A program made the position numbers and the translations under genes. The notes under the pieces were generated by a model, which worked only from the letters and a program-made list of their open reading frames with translations, had not been told where the DNA came from and made no database searches. A DNA stretch of 64,000 nt from Ceratothoa steindachneri. Lineage: Eukaryota; Arthropoda; Malacostraca; Isopoda; Cymothoidae. The stretch lies in assembly GCA_963969495.1 (NCBI GenBank), contig OZ018327.1:31751175-31815174 (forward strand). Direction: 5' to 3'. Below are positions 42,442 to 52,739 of the stretch, in pieces; within the stretch, counting starts at the first letter, position 1; every line of letters begins with the position of its first letter.

Positions 42442-43824
42442 TGTGATAGAACGAGTTGAAGCTGCGTTAATTTCAACTCCTATCCCATATTATTTAAAAC
42501 CACGATGCTGCCCACGTGCATCTTCGATTCGAGGCTTGGAGTCTTATCACAGCTACCGGATGTCAATGTTTAAACAAGGAGGTTATCGTCCCCCCGTTCG
42601 CCCCCATACGCCGACCTCGCCAGATTGAGTTAGGCTTATGAGCAGATAAGGCATTGTTCTCCGGCCCGGCTGTGCGTTCCCTCCAAGCTTCCACTCCATT
42701 GTCCCCCACGCCAAGGAGATGTCCTGGCTATTTATATGGAAACTTTACCACTAAGATCAGATTGGAGATCCAGATTTTCGTCGCGAAACATCACCACGAC
42801 CCTCTCTCCCTTTGTGCGCCAAGGGACCTCGACCTCGAGATTCACCATCACTTGTTCATAAGGAAGACAATATTCCTTGAGTGCCAAAGGTTCGAGCCTT
42901 CTGTGACGCCAAGTCCCCAAGGCTTTCCCCTTGTTGTTCAGATGAGAACAGCACTAGAACAGCCATTGTTCTTTTGATGCCTTTGCCAAGAAACGGTTCT
43001 CACCCTTCCCCCCTTGTTGTTCAAAGGAGAACAGCATTAGAACAGCCATTGTTCGTTTTGAGCCCTTCGCTAAGAAACGGTTCTCATCCCCCCCTGTTGT
43101 TCAAAGGAGAACAGCATTAGAACAGCCATTGTTCGTTTTGAGCCCTTCGCCAAGAAACGGTTCTCACCCCCCCCCCCCTGTTGTTCAGAGGAGAACAACA
43201 TTAGAACAGCCATTGTTCTTGAGCCCGTAGACAAGAGACGGTTCTCATCCCCCCTTTGTTCAGAAGAGAACAACCTAGAACAGCCATTGTTCTTCAAGCC
43301 GTTCGTCGAGAAACGGTTCTCCTTCCCAAGACGCCACGTCAGGATCCTTTTATCTCCCCCCCTTCGGCTGGAACTCGCCAGCGGACCGAAACTCCTTCGC
43401 GCCACCTTCCACTGCACCACTAGTGCAAATGTTACGTAAGCCAAACGTCACCTTTGAGTACTTAACCCTTTTGTCAATTCTATCCTGTGCTTTAAATGGT
43501 TTATCGAACCATCCCATCTCTTTAACTCTATATTTGTTTTACCTTTTTAAATGCTTTAAATCCTCGGATTAGCCCGAGTCTCCACGACCCTTACCATTCT
43601 GTTTATGTAAATATTTTCCGTCTTGTGTGTGTTGATAGTTATTATTAATAAAACTCTATTTTATTAATGATAGCAATATTATTATTCTTGAGCTCAGTTC
43701 CACTTCTTAAGCATATCGAAGATACATAATATCGGCCGCCAGACAGTAACGCACTCTAAAGATAATTAAGGAAGTTCCCTCAACGAATAGTGATATATGG
43801 TATCGTCGGGAGTCATTCTACGAC
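42442..43824 (+). repeat. Gypsy 5' LTR (1383 bp)
   Basis: Begins TGTGATAGAACGAG and ends TTCTACGACA. It includes an internal tandem array of about 80-bp units (about 42940-43325), each with GTTCTC...GAGAAC and AGAACA-GCCAT-TGTTC inverted pairs. Near the 3' side ATTAATAAAACTC (about 43644) could serve as polyadenylation signal. No clear promoter TATA box was fixed. Confidence 0.95.
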
Positions 43825-43852
43825 ATATATATATATATATACAATTTAAATT

Positions 43853-43866
43853 TGGTATCAGGTGTG
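43853..43866 (+). other. Candidate primer binding site
   Basis: TGGTATCAGGTGTG starts 28 bases after the 5' LTR. The TGG start is usual for a site complementary to a tRNA 3' end. The tRNA cannot be named. An (AT) run fills 43825-43841 between LTR and site, which is unusual because the site normally lies within a few bases of the LTR. Confidence 0.35.
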
Positions 43867-44192
43867 TAAGGTTTAACGCTATATTTTGCAAACACTGGTC
43901 TCAGTCGAGTAAAGCATAGTGTTATTCGTTATAATTATAGAATATAGTAGTCCCCTTTTGTTTTAACGATTGCTATCCCCTTTTTTTTTAAACTTAAGAA
44001 GCTGGAGTAGCTCAAGGAACGGTTATAATAATTTGTTTGTGCTTTTTTGTGATTTTAGTCAGTGGTTATTTAGATTGAGAAACCAAGTACGAATAGGTCA
44101 GTGCCCATATTTAGGTAGGCTAATTCTATAGAGGCATAATTCTTGTTGCAAGGAATTTTAGTTGGTTGACTAGTGCGCCCCCAAGTGCAAAG

Positions 44193-45236
44193 ATGACTCC
44201 GTTCGAAATCTTTAAAGCGCAAGGAGAATCCTTGGGACTTTCCGGAAAAGAACTAATTAAGTACATAAGAGAGGAATGGATAAGACAAGTGGAGCATCAC
44301 CATCAGATTGAATTAGCTCGGATTGAAGAAAAATTTCAAAGAAAAAAGGTAGAAAGAGAAAGGGAAAGAGTAATCCGACAAGAGGAACGAGAAAGAGAAA
44401 TACAACGAGAGGAACGAGAAAGGGAAATCCAAAGAGAAGAAAGAGAAAGGGAAAGAGTAATCCGACGAGAGGAACGAGAAAGAGAAATACAACGAGAGGA
44501 ACGAGAAAGAGAAATACAACGAGAAGAACGAGAAAGAAAAATACAACGAGAAGAACGAGAAAGAGAAAAACAACGAGAGGAACGAGAAAGAGAAATACAA
44601 CGAGAAGAACGAGAAAGAAAAATACAACGAGAAGAACGAGAAAAAGAAATCCAACGAGAAGAAAGAAGGAAGGATTCGCGCTCCTTCCCAGGAAAGCTGA
44701 CAAAGTTTCCGAGCCCCGTAAAACTCCAAAACTTCTTTCCCCAAAACCAACAACGGGACTCCAAACCTCCCGTTAAGATTTCTCCTCCATCTCTCTTCCC
44801 GAAGCGACCAATAATATGCTTCACCTGTGGTGTAGAAAACCACATGAGCTGGAACTGCCCCCAAAATTCTAGACTTAAAAGCGGACCAGCCCACCAAGTT
44901 CACCAGATTAATGCAACCCCGGCTCCCCCGGTGGTGCAGACCCAAGCAGAAACTTCTCCCCCTCCGTCAGGCCACCAGGTAAATTTTGGTTTTGATAAAA
45001 GTTCATCGGGAACTTTGAAAATGAGGAGGGCAGCGTGGACGGCTGTCGAGTATCGACTCTCGTCAGGGACACAGGATGTACGTGTTTCATCGTGTCCGAC
45101 GAACTCCTCCCAGTGGCCTCTAACCACGAAAAATTTGCGGTGGTACATGACCACCTTGGGCGGGCGAACCGATTCCCCGTCGCTAGATGTTACCTGCAGT
45201 GTCAATATTATAATGGCTGGGCTGAAGTCATTGTAG
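44193..45236 (+). CDS. Gypsy gag with EERERE repeat and one zinc knuckle
   Basis: The first ATG in frame is 44193 (MTPFEIFKAQGESLGLSG). A long charged stretch (about 44350-44665) is built of nine-residue units like EEREREIQR, coded by 27-bp DNA repeats; it should form a single long helix. A proline-rich linker follows, then one knuckle CFTCGVENHMSWNC (about 44818-44859, CX2CX4HX4C) for RNA binding. No separate capsid motifs are obvious. The protein is open and undamaged. Its last ~240 bases overlap the pol frame, which is in the -1 frame relative to gag. Confidence 0.85.
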   Translation: MTPFEIFKAQGESLGLSGKELIKYIREEWIRQVEHHHQIELARIEEKFQRKKVERERERVIRQEEREREIQREEREREIQREERERERVIRREEREREIQREEREREIQREERERKIQREEREREKQREEREREIQREERERKIQREEREKEIQREERRKDSRSFPGKLTKFPSPVKLQNFFPQNQQRDSKPPVKISPPSLFPKRPIICFTCGVENHMSWNCPQNSRLKSGPAHQVHQINATPAPPVVQTQAETSPPPSGHQVNFGFDKSSSGTLKMRRAAWTAVEYRLSSGTQDVRVSSCPTNSSQWPLTTKNLRWYMTTLGGRTDSPSLDVTCSVNIIMAGLKSL

Positions 45237-46453
45237 CACCAATACAATTCTGTTCCGTACTTATAGGACAGAGCCCCCAAGTAAGTTTCGACCCTGTGTT
45301 TCAGGCCACCCTTCCTCAAGGCCAAGATAAGAAAGAAGCCCAGGAGCCCGTCCCCATCAGAACCCCGATACCGTCCGATTTCTCGGAAACCTTTAACCAG
45401 GACTTTAGGACGGCACAAAAGGAGTGTGAATCACTAACACCCTTAGGTGATAAGGCCCCGGACACGGACACGGAGACTGTCCCTGGACCCCAAGAAAAAA
45501 AGAACCCCCAACGCGCCCATGGAGATACCTTCGTAGAACTGGACGAAGCATCGGCTCTTGAAGAAGATTACCCCGCGGAGTCCCTTAATGTAATCCAGAC
45601 AGTGTGCATCCAACCTGATGCCGATTACCCTCCTCCTTCCCTACCAGGCGAGTCTTTGGAACCCTCTGACCTGGATAGTGATGCGCAGCTGACACCACGT
45701 CCGAAGAGTCAGCTACAAGAACTAATTAAATGGAGTCACCATTTGCCCGCCTTATTAGCTCTTTTCGAGCGACTGTGTGAAAATGGCCTCACCATTGGCC
45801 TTAGCAAATGCCATTTTGCCCACGAAACCATCAAATATTTGGGTTTCAAAATAGGACAAAGCAAGTTAGGTCCCCACGAGAACAAGATTAAGGCAATCGC
45901 CGACATGCCCCTCCCGATTACAAAGAAGCCATTAAGATCGTTCCTAGGATCAGCTTCTCCCTATCAGCGATTTGTTCCGAATTTCGGTGCAATTTCGGCC
46001 CCCCTATGCCCCCTTCAAAAAAAGAATTTTCCCGATCGTTTACGTTGGAATGATGTCGCTGTTTCCCATTGTAATCAGCTCAAGAGTAAGTTCATTTCTG
46101 CCCCCATTTTAAAGTTGCCCAACCCGGAAAAATCTTTTGGGGTTAAGACCGGCGTGATCAACGAGGGCATTGGAGGTGTACTCCTTCAATACGTGGATGA
46201 CGGAACGAGTCATCCAGTTGCATATGCTAGTCGTCAATTATTACCACGCGAAGAGAGATATGCCACTAGAGAAAAGAAAGCTCTATCAATTATCTGGGTC
46301 ATAGACAAATTCAAGCTGTACTTGATAGGTAAAGAATTTCAAATAGGAACCGACCACCGTCCGTTAGCCTATATTAGGAATTTGAGACACTCAAACGGCC
46401 GCATCATGCGCTGGAGTTTACTCTTGCAAGAGTATCAGTTTAAAATAAATTAG
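44999..46453 (+). CDS. Gypsy pol, shortened: protease and partial RNase H, no RT core
   Basis: This frame is -1 relative to gag and has no own ATG of note, so it is probably made by frameshifting. VRDTGCTCFIV (about 45065) is the protease active site. A proline- and acid-rich middle follows. At about 45725 the sequence jumps to LPALLALFERLCENGLTIGL and CHFAHETIKYLGF, the region after the RT YxDD box, so the catalytic RT fingers and palm are gone. RNase H is partial: GIGGVLLQ and GTDHRPLAYI are kept but the usual first Asp motif is changed (VKTGVINEG). It stops at 46451; the next frame residues GSDNQVADALSR remain after the stop. No integrase is present. Confidence 0.85.
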   Translation, partial: KFIGNFENEEGSVDGCRVSTLVRDTGCTCFIVSDELLPVASNHEKFAVVHDHLGRANRFPVARCYLQCQYYNGWAEVIVAPIQFCSVLIGQSPQVSFDPVFQATLPQGQDKKEAQEPVPIRTPIPSDFSETFNQDFRTAQKECESLTPLGDKAPDTDTETVPGPQEKKNPQRAHGDTFVELDEASALEEDYPAESLNVIQTVCIQPDADYPPPSLPGESLEPSDLDSDAQLTPRPKSQLQELIKWSHHLPALLALFERLCENGLTIGLSKCHFAHETIKYLGFKIGQSKLGPHENKIKAIADMPLPITKKPLRSFLGSASPYQRFVPNFGAISAPLCPLQKKNFPDRLRWNDVAVSHCNQLKSKFISAPILKLPNPEKSFGVKTGVINEGIGGVLLQYVDDGTSHPVAYASRQLLPREERYATREKKALSIIWVIDKFKLYLIGKEFQIGTDHRPLAYIRNLRHSNGRIMRWSLLLQEYQFKIN

Positions 46454-46930
46454 ATAAAAGGTTCCGATAACCAGGTCGCTGACGCCCTCAGTAGAAATGC
46501 GTTACCGAATAGCGTAGAGTAAGTGTATTCATAGGATTAGTATCTCCCTGTAGGTATATACCGTCTTGTACGACTTAAATTAAGATTCTTTTGTAATATA
46601 ATTAATTAATGTATATGTCTGAATTTTGTAACGCTCAATGTCTAATTTTTTGTATGTATATATATTTGTACCCATTAATTTACGTATAAATTATTTTGTC
46701 CTGTATGTACTAATTTTATATCATTTCATTGTTCCATGCCCTTTTTTTTTTATTAAGTTGTATTAAAGGTTATTTTCCCCTGTAATCTAAAGATCAAAAT
46801 AATCATATGTATTGAGGTAATACTAGTTAGGTGCAGGAAGGTACGGTTGGTACAAGAAATCGAGTTCCCTACAACGGAGCTCTATCGTTGTCCCTTCTCT
46901 CTTTTTTTTTCGAAGTGACAACTTCCCCTG

Positions 46931-46941
46931 GAATGGAGGGG
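46931..46941 (+). other. Polypurine tract before the 3' LTR
   Basis: GAATGGAGGGG directly before TGTGATAG. It is the expected plus-strand primer of an LTR element. Confidence 0.75.
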
Positions 46942-48404
46942 TGTGATAGAACGAGTTGAAGCTGCGTTAATTTCAACTCCTATCCCATATTATTTAAAAC
47001 CACGATGCTGCCCACGTGCATCTTCGATTCGAGGCTTGGAGTCTTATCACAGCTACCGGATGTCAATGTTTAAACAAGGAGGTTATCGTCCCCCCGTTCG
47101 CCCCCATACGCCGACCTCGCCAGATTGAGTTAGGCTTATGAGCAGATAAGGCATTGTTCTCCGGCCCGGCTGTGCGTTCCCTCCAAGCTTCCACTCCATT
47201 GTCCCCCACGCCAAGGAGATGTCCTGGCTATTTATATGGAAACTTTACCACTAAGATCAGATTGGAGATCCAGATTTTCGTCGCGAAACATCACCACGAC
47301 CCTCTCTTCCTTTGTGCGCCAAGGGACCTCGACCTCGAGATTCACCATCACTTGTCCAGAAGAAGGACAATATTCCTTGAGTGCCAAAGGTTCGAGCCTT
47401 CTGTGACGCCAAGTCCCCAAGGCTTTCCCCTTGTTGTTCAGATGAGAACAGCACTAGAACAGCCATTGTTCTTTTGATGCCTTTGCCAAGAAACGGTTCT
47501 CACCCTTCCCCCCTTGTTGTTCAAAGGAGAACAGCATTAGAACAGCCATTGTTCGTTTTGAGCCCTTCACCAAGAAACGGTTCTCATCCCCCCCTGTTGT
47601 TCAAAGGAGAACAGCATTAGAACAGCCATTGTTCGTTTTGAGCCCTTCGCTAAGAAACGGTTCTCATCCCCCCCTGTTGTTCAAAGGAGAACAGCATTAG
47701 AACAGCCATTGTTCGTTTTGAGCCCTTCGCCAAGAAACGGTTCTCACCCCCCCCCCCTGTTGTTCAGAGGAGAACAACATTAGAACAGCCATTGTTCTTG
47801 AGCCCGTAGACAAGAGACGGTTCTCATCCCCCCTTTGTTCAGAAGAGAACAACCTAGAACAGCCATTGTTCTTCAAGCCGTTCTTCGAGAAATGGTTCTC
47901 CTTCCCAAGACGCCACGTCAGGATCCTTTTATCCCCCCCCCTTCGGCTGGAACTCGCCAGCGGACCGAAACTCCTTCGCGCCACCTTCCACTGCACCACT
48001 AGTGCAAAAGTTACGTAAGCCAAACGTCACCTTTGAGTACTTAACCCTTTTGTCAATTCTATCCTGTGCTTTAAATGGTTTATCGAACCATCCAAACTCT
48101 TTAACTCTATATTTGTTTTACCTTTTTAAATGCTTTAAATCCTCGGATTAGCCCGAGTCTCCACGACCCTTTCCATTCTGTTTATGTCAATATTTTCCGC
48201 CTTGTGTGTGTTGATAGTTATTATTAATAAAACTCTATTTTATTAATGATAGCAATATTATTATTCTTGAGCTCAGTTCCACTTCTTAAGCATATCGAAG
48301 ATACATAATATCGGCCGCCAGACAGTAACGCACTCTAAAGATAATTAAGGAAGTTCCCTCAACGAATAGTGATATATGGTATCGTCGGGAGTCATTCTAC
48401 GACA
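46942..48404 (+). repeat. Gypsy 3' LTR (1463 bp)
   Basis: Same ends as the 5' LTR. It is 80 bases longer because its tandem array (about 47440-47905) has one more unit. Other differences are a few substitutions and small homopolymer changes (C runs). The (AT) run after the 5' LTR is absent here, and the TSD follows directly. Confidence 0.95.
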
Positions 48405-48409
48405 ATCTT

Positions 48410-50300
48410 AATAGCCCTTATTTTTCTAAGAGTTTAAAATCTTTAATGTTCAATTAATAATAGTATTCTTACTTTTATAAGAGTTTAAAATCTTTAATGT
48501 TTAATTAAAAATATCATTCTCAATTTAAATTATTAATAACAAAACGGACATATATATTTTATTATGGGTCTTATAATTATCTATTCGACCCTACGACAAA
48601 CTTACTGCTAAAATTTAGTTTCTATGATATCTCAATTAACTTTAATCATTTTCATGTACAACTTCTAGATTTTTTCATGTTTTTTGTTTATGTAGGTATG
48701 TGTATGTGTAAAGAGGGTGAGGACTAACTTTAGATTGAAGGTAAATGACGCTGTTTCGCTGTTAGAATTATATATATTTACTGGATCGCTAAGGCTAATC
48801 TCCCACACCTCTACGTTATGAATATAGGTTGATCTGTTTCTGGTTACAATGCGAGCAGATGTTTGTGTCAGTTCGAGCAGGGCGGTAATTGTATGTGTTT
48901 AATGTTAAGATTATAACTACACCGGAACCATGACCATGGTGACTCATGATTTGGGAGGGATTGCATAGTATGAAGATAAAAATATATGATGCAAAATTGG
49001 TGTGTGGTCGATTTGGTTTGATAATGGGTAATATCTAGGCAGATTTCCAAATGCTTTAAATAGAGTTATGGGAAATAGTGGTTGAAGATTTGTGTGGGTG
49101 CGTCTATACCTCTTGGACCGAGGTGTTTTAGGTGCATGTTTAAGATGTCAGAGCCAGAAACGAGGGAATATTTTGCTTGCCATTTCGCATGACATACAAT
49201 TAATATGGCGAATTGTTTGGGTAAGTTGAAGTATATTGCAAGCGCGTGTGTTTTGTGTGACTATGAGAGTCACGAGTGGTGAATGATGTGCATTTACTCT
49301 TGCCTACAGTAAAAGGGAGAGAAGTAAAAGAAATTTCGTCAGGGGACAACGTCTCTTGGTTGTTGTTGTCAAGATGGATTGGGAAGTTCTGAATGAGCGT
49401 GTTGGAAGTATAGCTAAAGAGTCTATCGGGGTGTGAAGGTACGTTTAGAGCGGTGTGTTAGGGTGTATCATATACTTAGACTGAAACAAATACCTAAAAT
49501 GGTTTTTCAAAATTTATTGAGTGATTTTGGGGTAGTGGTATATGATGGTGTTTTTCTTGTTGATATGTTATGTGGTTTAGAGCGTCTCGGAAGGCTTGTA
49601 TGTGTTGTTTATGTTGTTTTTGTATCTAAACCTTAATGTTCCGTGTTGTGTTTTTAATGTTGCCTGTTATTTTGGGTCCGTGGTTGTTTTCATAGGTCGG
49701 CCCTGGTTTTCGTGTGGTGTTGGATTTCGGGGGAGAAGTTTTGGTTGTAGTGTTTAAGGCTTTCTTAGGGGTGTACTGGTTGCTTGGCGGCGTGTATGTT
49801 GGGGCTATATGATGAAGCTTTGTTAATGCCGTTCACCTGGGTGACTAACTAGACTTGGAGGTTTGTTATTTTCAATATGGTTAGTGAAATAGTCCCAGTT
49901 AGCTCGGTTGTAGTTGCTGTAGGTGAGTGAACTTATCTAAGGTAATTTGTGTAATGATTGAAAAGTAGTCAGAAGAAAGTGTGATGTGGGATTGTCCGAG
50001 TTTCGGTGGCAAGGTATGGTCAACAGAAAGTATTTAATGTTATCCTGTATTTATGGAATAATTAACAAATCACTCTCATATTGAGATATTTCTTTTTAGA
50101 TTTTCACATTTTCTTTAGAATTTTTTTTATATAACTCACCAGATTTTTGTGTTTTCCTTAATTTTCCATCTCAATTATCCTCTTATTTCTTAGAAATTGG
50201 ATGCTGGAATATCGAAGTTCCCATTAAATAAATTCCATAGAAAATTACTTATTTCAGGGATATCTTTAGCATTTAGACTACCAACATAAATAATAAAAGT
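48410..50300. other. Unassigned stretch
   Basis: AT-rich to GT-rich sequence without a supported gene. Just after the TSD two ~60-bp imperfect copies of AAGAGTTTAAAATCTTTAATGTT (48427, 48479) form a small direct repeat. Confidence 0.35.
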
Positions 50301-50304
50301 TGTA

Positions 50305-51285
50305 TTACATAACATAACATAATTTTACGGATGACACAAGCCACAAGATCATCCATATCTGTCAAAACCCACCCACAAAATGCATCCATAGGATTGTGTC
50401 AGATCATGCATCTACTATATATAATTAGAACCATCCGCAGTAATGTATCAAAAACAAAAATCATCATCATCAAGACTCGTCAAAATCAAAATCACACATA
50501 ATATACAATAATAAATAACTGCATCTACAGGAATGAGCCGAGAATACCCCTCCCCCTCGCAAGAAAAACGTTAACCCACCCTCCCCAAGTTTGGACTGTC
50601 TACCGTCTCAGATGAATAAACTATTCCAGTAATCTACCACTCTATTGGTGAAAAAATATTTTCTAACATCCAACCTGCACCTCTCTTTTTTAATTTTTTT
50701 AAGTGGTGACCCTTAGTCCTATAACTACCTTCCAATTCAAAAACTTGCTAAAATCAAACTTATCCTTCCAAGAACAGATTTGGTAAAGCTCAATGTTATC
50801 TCCCCTCACACACCTTTTTTCAAATGAGAACACATTTAGTACCCTCAGTCTATTCATATTCAAGGTGCTTCAGGGAAGGTATTATTTTTGTTGCCCTCCT
50901 TTGTACCAACTCTAGCAGGTTGATATCATGTCTAAATCTAAAATGTGGTGATCATGTTTGTACACAGTACTCTAAATGTGGCTTTAAGGATAACATCTTT
51001 ACTCTTGCACCTAACATTGCTCTTAATGTATCCTATTTGCTCTATTTTTTGACTCAATACACTGCTTCGAAAACTTCAGTGACCTATCTACTACCACGCC
51101 TAAGTCCTTCTCATCCTCAACTGAATTCAGCCAATACCCATCCATTTCATAGCTAATGTTCTTCAGTTTAGTTTCGGGGAAACAAAATGAATAGAGGGCA
51201 GACGGATCTCCCTCCTCTTTTTTGAGGCAAAACGATCGACTAAAGAATAAACAGGGAAGAAGAATGGATAAAAGACACAAGGCTC
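50305..51285 (-). mobile_element. CR1/L2-like LINE, 3' end of RT with tail
   Basis: Minus-strand open frame 51280-51023 reads LKNISYEMDGYWLNSVEDEK and DLGVVVDRSLKFSKQCIESK, the start of the conserved segment after the RT palm. Farther on, in shifted frames, come RRRVRGDN-like (CVRGDNIELYQI), KVVIGLRVTT, ERCRLDVRKYFFTNRVVDYWN (to about 50600). The 3' end lies at ATAACATAACATAAT (50313), matching the tail at 29640. Stops and shifts show it is inactive. Confidence 0.75.
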
Positions 51286-51561
51286 AATGATAATCTCATT
51301 ATTCAGATTCCAGGTCCCCATGTACTAATTGATCACATCCCTATGTGCATTATTATCTTATTGTGAAGGAATAAATATCACGAGGACAAACATACGCTAA
51401 TTTGTTTAGACAGCGTCAACAGTTACGCTCTACCTGGACCGATACTTTAACCCCTCCTCCCTCCGCTTTGCCTCGCTGCCCCAAAGACCCTTCGAGCGTC
51501 GCTCGCAAAGAAGGATTTCAGTCAGCAGATTTCGTAGTCCGTTAATATAAACAGAGGAGGG

Positions 51562-52693
51562 TGTGATAGCGTTTAGAATAAATATCTATGAACAGGCTCA
51601 CTGTCCCCTCTGTCTGTTTATGTCTATTTCTGCCAAATGGACGAAATCTAACTTTCTCCGTGTGTAAACCAGAAGAGGCTAATTGTCACAACGTTGAAAA
51701 TTTATGCCCTAGGAGAGAGGCTTAACTATGGGCCCTCACCTCGTCTCCCCTCCTCTCCAGGGATAATCAACGTATATATAGCTTGATCTAAGAAATGAAA
51801 AGAGGATCCGCGTAGCAATCGAGAGAAGAAAGCGAGTCCTGGAGACAAACCGGGAATCAAAAAGACAGTGGAATCGAGCGGGATTTTCTTTCCTGAGGCC
51901 ATTCCTTTGGTATCGAGATCCACTCTCATACCATTCTCCTCCAGAGAGATCTCTTATCTCAGTTTTCTGAATAAAATCAGAGATACCCCTCAACATTGAG
52001 AAATACCAATGTGAAGTCCCACTCAAGAAAAGAAGCCCGAATTTATAACACAGGGATCGAAATAACTTCCGTTCATCCAAGATCCCCTCACTTACATCTT
52101 CAAGTTAAGAAGTCTCGCCACCTGCCTCCACCACCCCAACCACCCCGGAACAAGCATCAGCTGTTCTTCCCGAATAGTCTCCGCATGCGTCTCTTTCACC
52201 CAATGAAAATAATCAGCTGTTTTCTCAGCCATCCTCACGGGCGCGAGAAAAGCTCCAGGCCAACGCGCCTCGAATCATCTCATCGAGGAGGTTTCCGTTC
52301 AAGGTCGCCCAACTGCAGACGCCCCCTTAGTTAAAGGTAAAAGGAATCCAAAATTTATTCATGTTCGTTAGTTACCATTCCGCGCGAAAGGGAATTTTGC
52401 GTCAACCAAAGCGTATTACTCATTGGTAGTATTATTTTTTAGTAGATCCTCTTATTATAGAATTAGTATATTTAAAGTTTTAATATCTCATTTTTTATAT
52501 AATTAAAAGTGTATTTTTGCCCGAGTTGTTTATTTAGATCCTCGAACGCTGCAAATGGCAATAGATTTATAATATTACGAATCCTCCCTGGTCAAAGAAT
52601 CAAAGTAAAATAAAGCACTCTTAGAGAAAAGTGGAACGGATTTACTCATGTACGGAGCAAACGTACATACGTACTCGGCCGTATACCACGACA
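51562..52693 (+). repeat. Possible LTR of a Gypsy-related element
   Basis: TGTGATAGCG at 51562 follows the purine tract CAGAGGAGGG, just like the junction at 46942. A likely end is ACCACGACA at 52693. The inner block AAGCACTCTTAGAGAAAAG (about 52614) matches GCACTCTAAAGATAA near the end of the 42442 LTR. No target-site duplication was found and the second LTR is missing, so it may be a lone 3' LTR of a truncated element. Confidence 0.45.
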
Positions 52694-52739
52694 CTTATCA
52701 TCGCCCATACTTATACCAACACCACCCATCTTTGACTAC

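Larger units (their letters stand above)
42442..48404 (+). mobile_element. Ty3/Gypsy-type LTR retrotransposon, complete ends, RT and integrase missing
   Basis: Two LTRs (42442-43824, 46942-48404) start TGTGATAG and end TACGACA, and the 5-bp duplication ATCTT (42437-42441, 48405-48409) is perfect. The inside holds gag with a zinc knuckle, then a shortened pol with protease and part of RNase H. A purine tract AATGGAGGGG precedes the 3' LTR. The LTRs are nearly identical apart from one 80-bp repeat unit and a few changes, so insertion is recent. The missing RT core and integrase mean it must have been copied by another element's proteins. Confidence 0.93.

Noticed and set aside
44257..44945. Minus-strand hydrophobic open frames opposite gag
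   Set aside because: Mirror of the EEREREIQR coding repeat; the plus strand has the zinc knuckle and LTR context.
44981..44995. AAATTTT heptamer in the right gag phase as a -1 frameshift site
   Set aside because: The -1 frame runs into TGA (44993-44995) and TAA (44996-44998) directly after it, so pol cannot be reached from there. The shift must happen downstream of 44999 or the site has decayed.
42955..47880. AGAACA...TGTTCT pairs in the LTR as glucocorticoid-type response elements
   Set aside because: The spacer is five bases instead of three, and nothing supports such a receptor in this context.
51726..52334. Overlapping open frames of about 110 residues on both strands
   Set aside because: No recognisable domain; they lie inside the suspected LTR and frames do not agree between strands.
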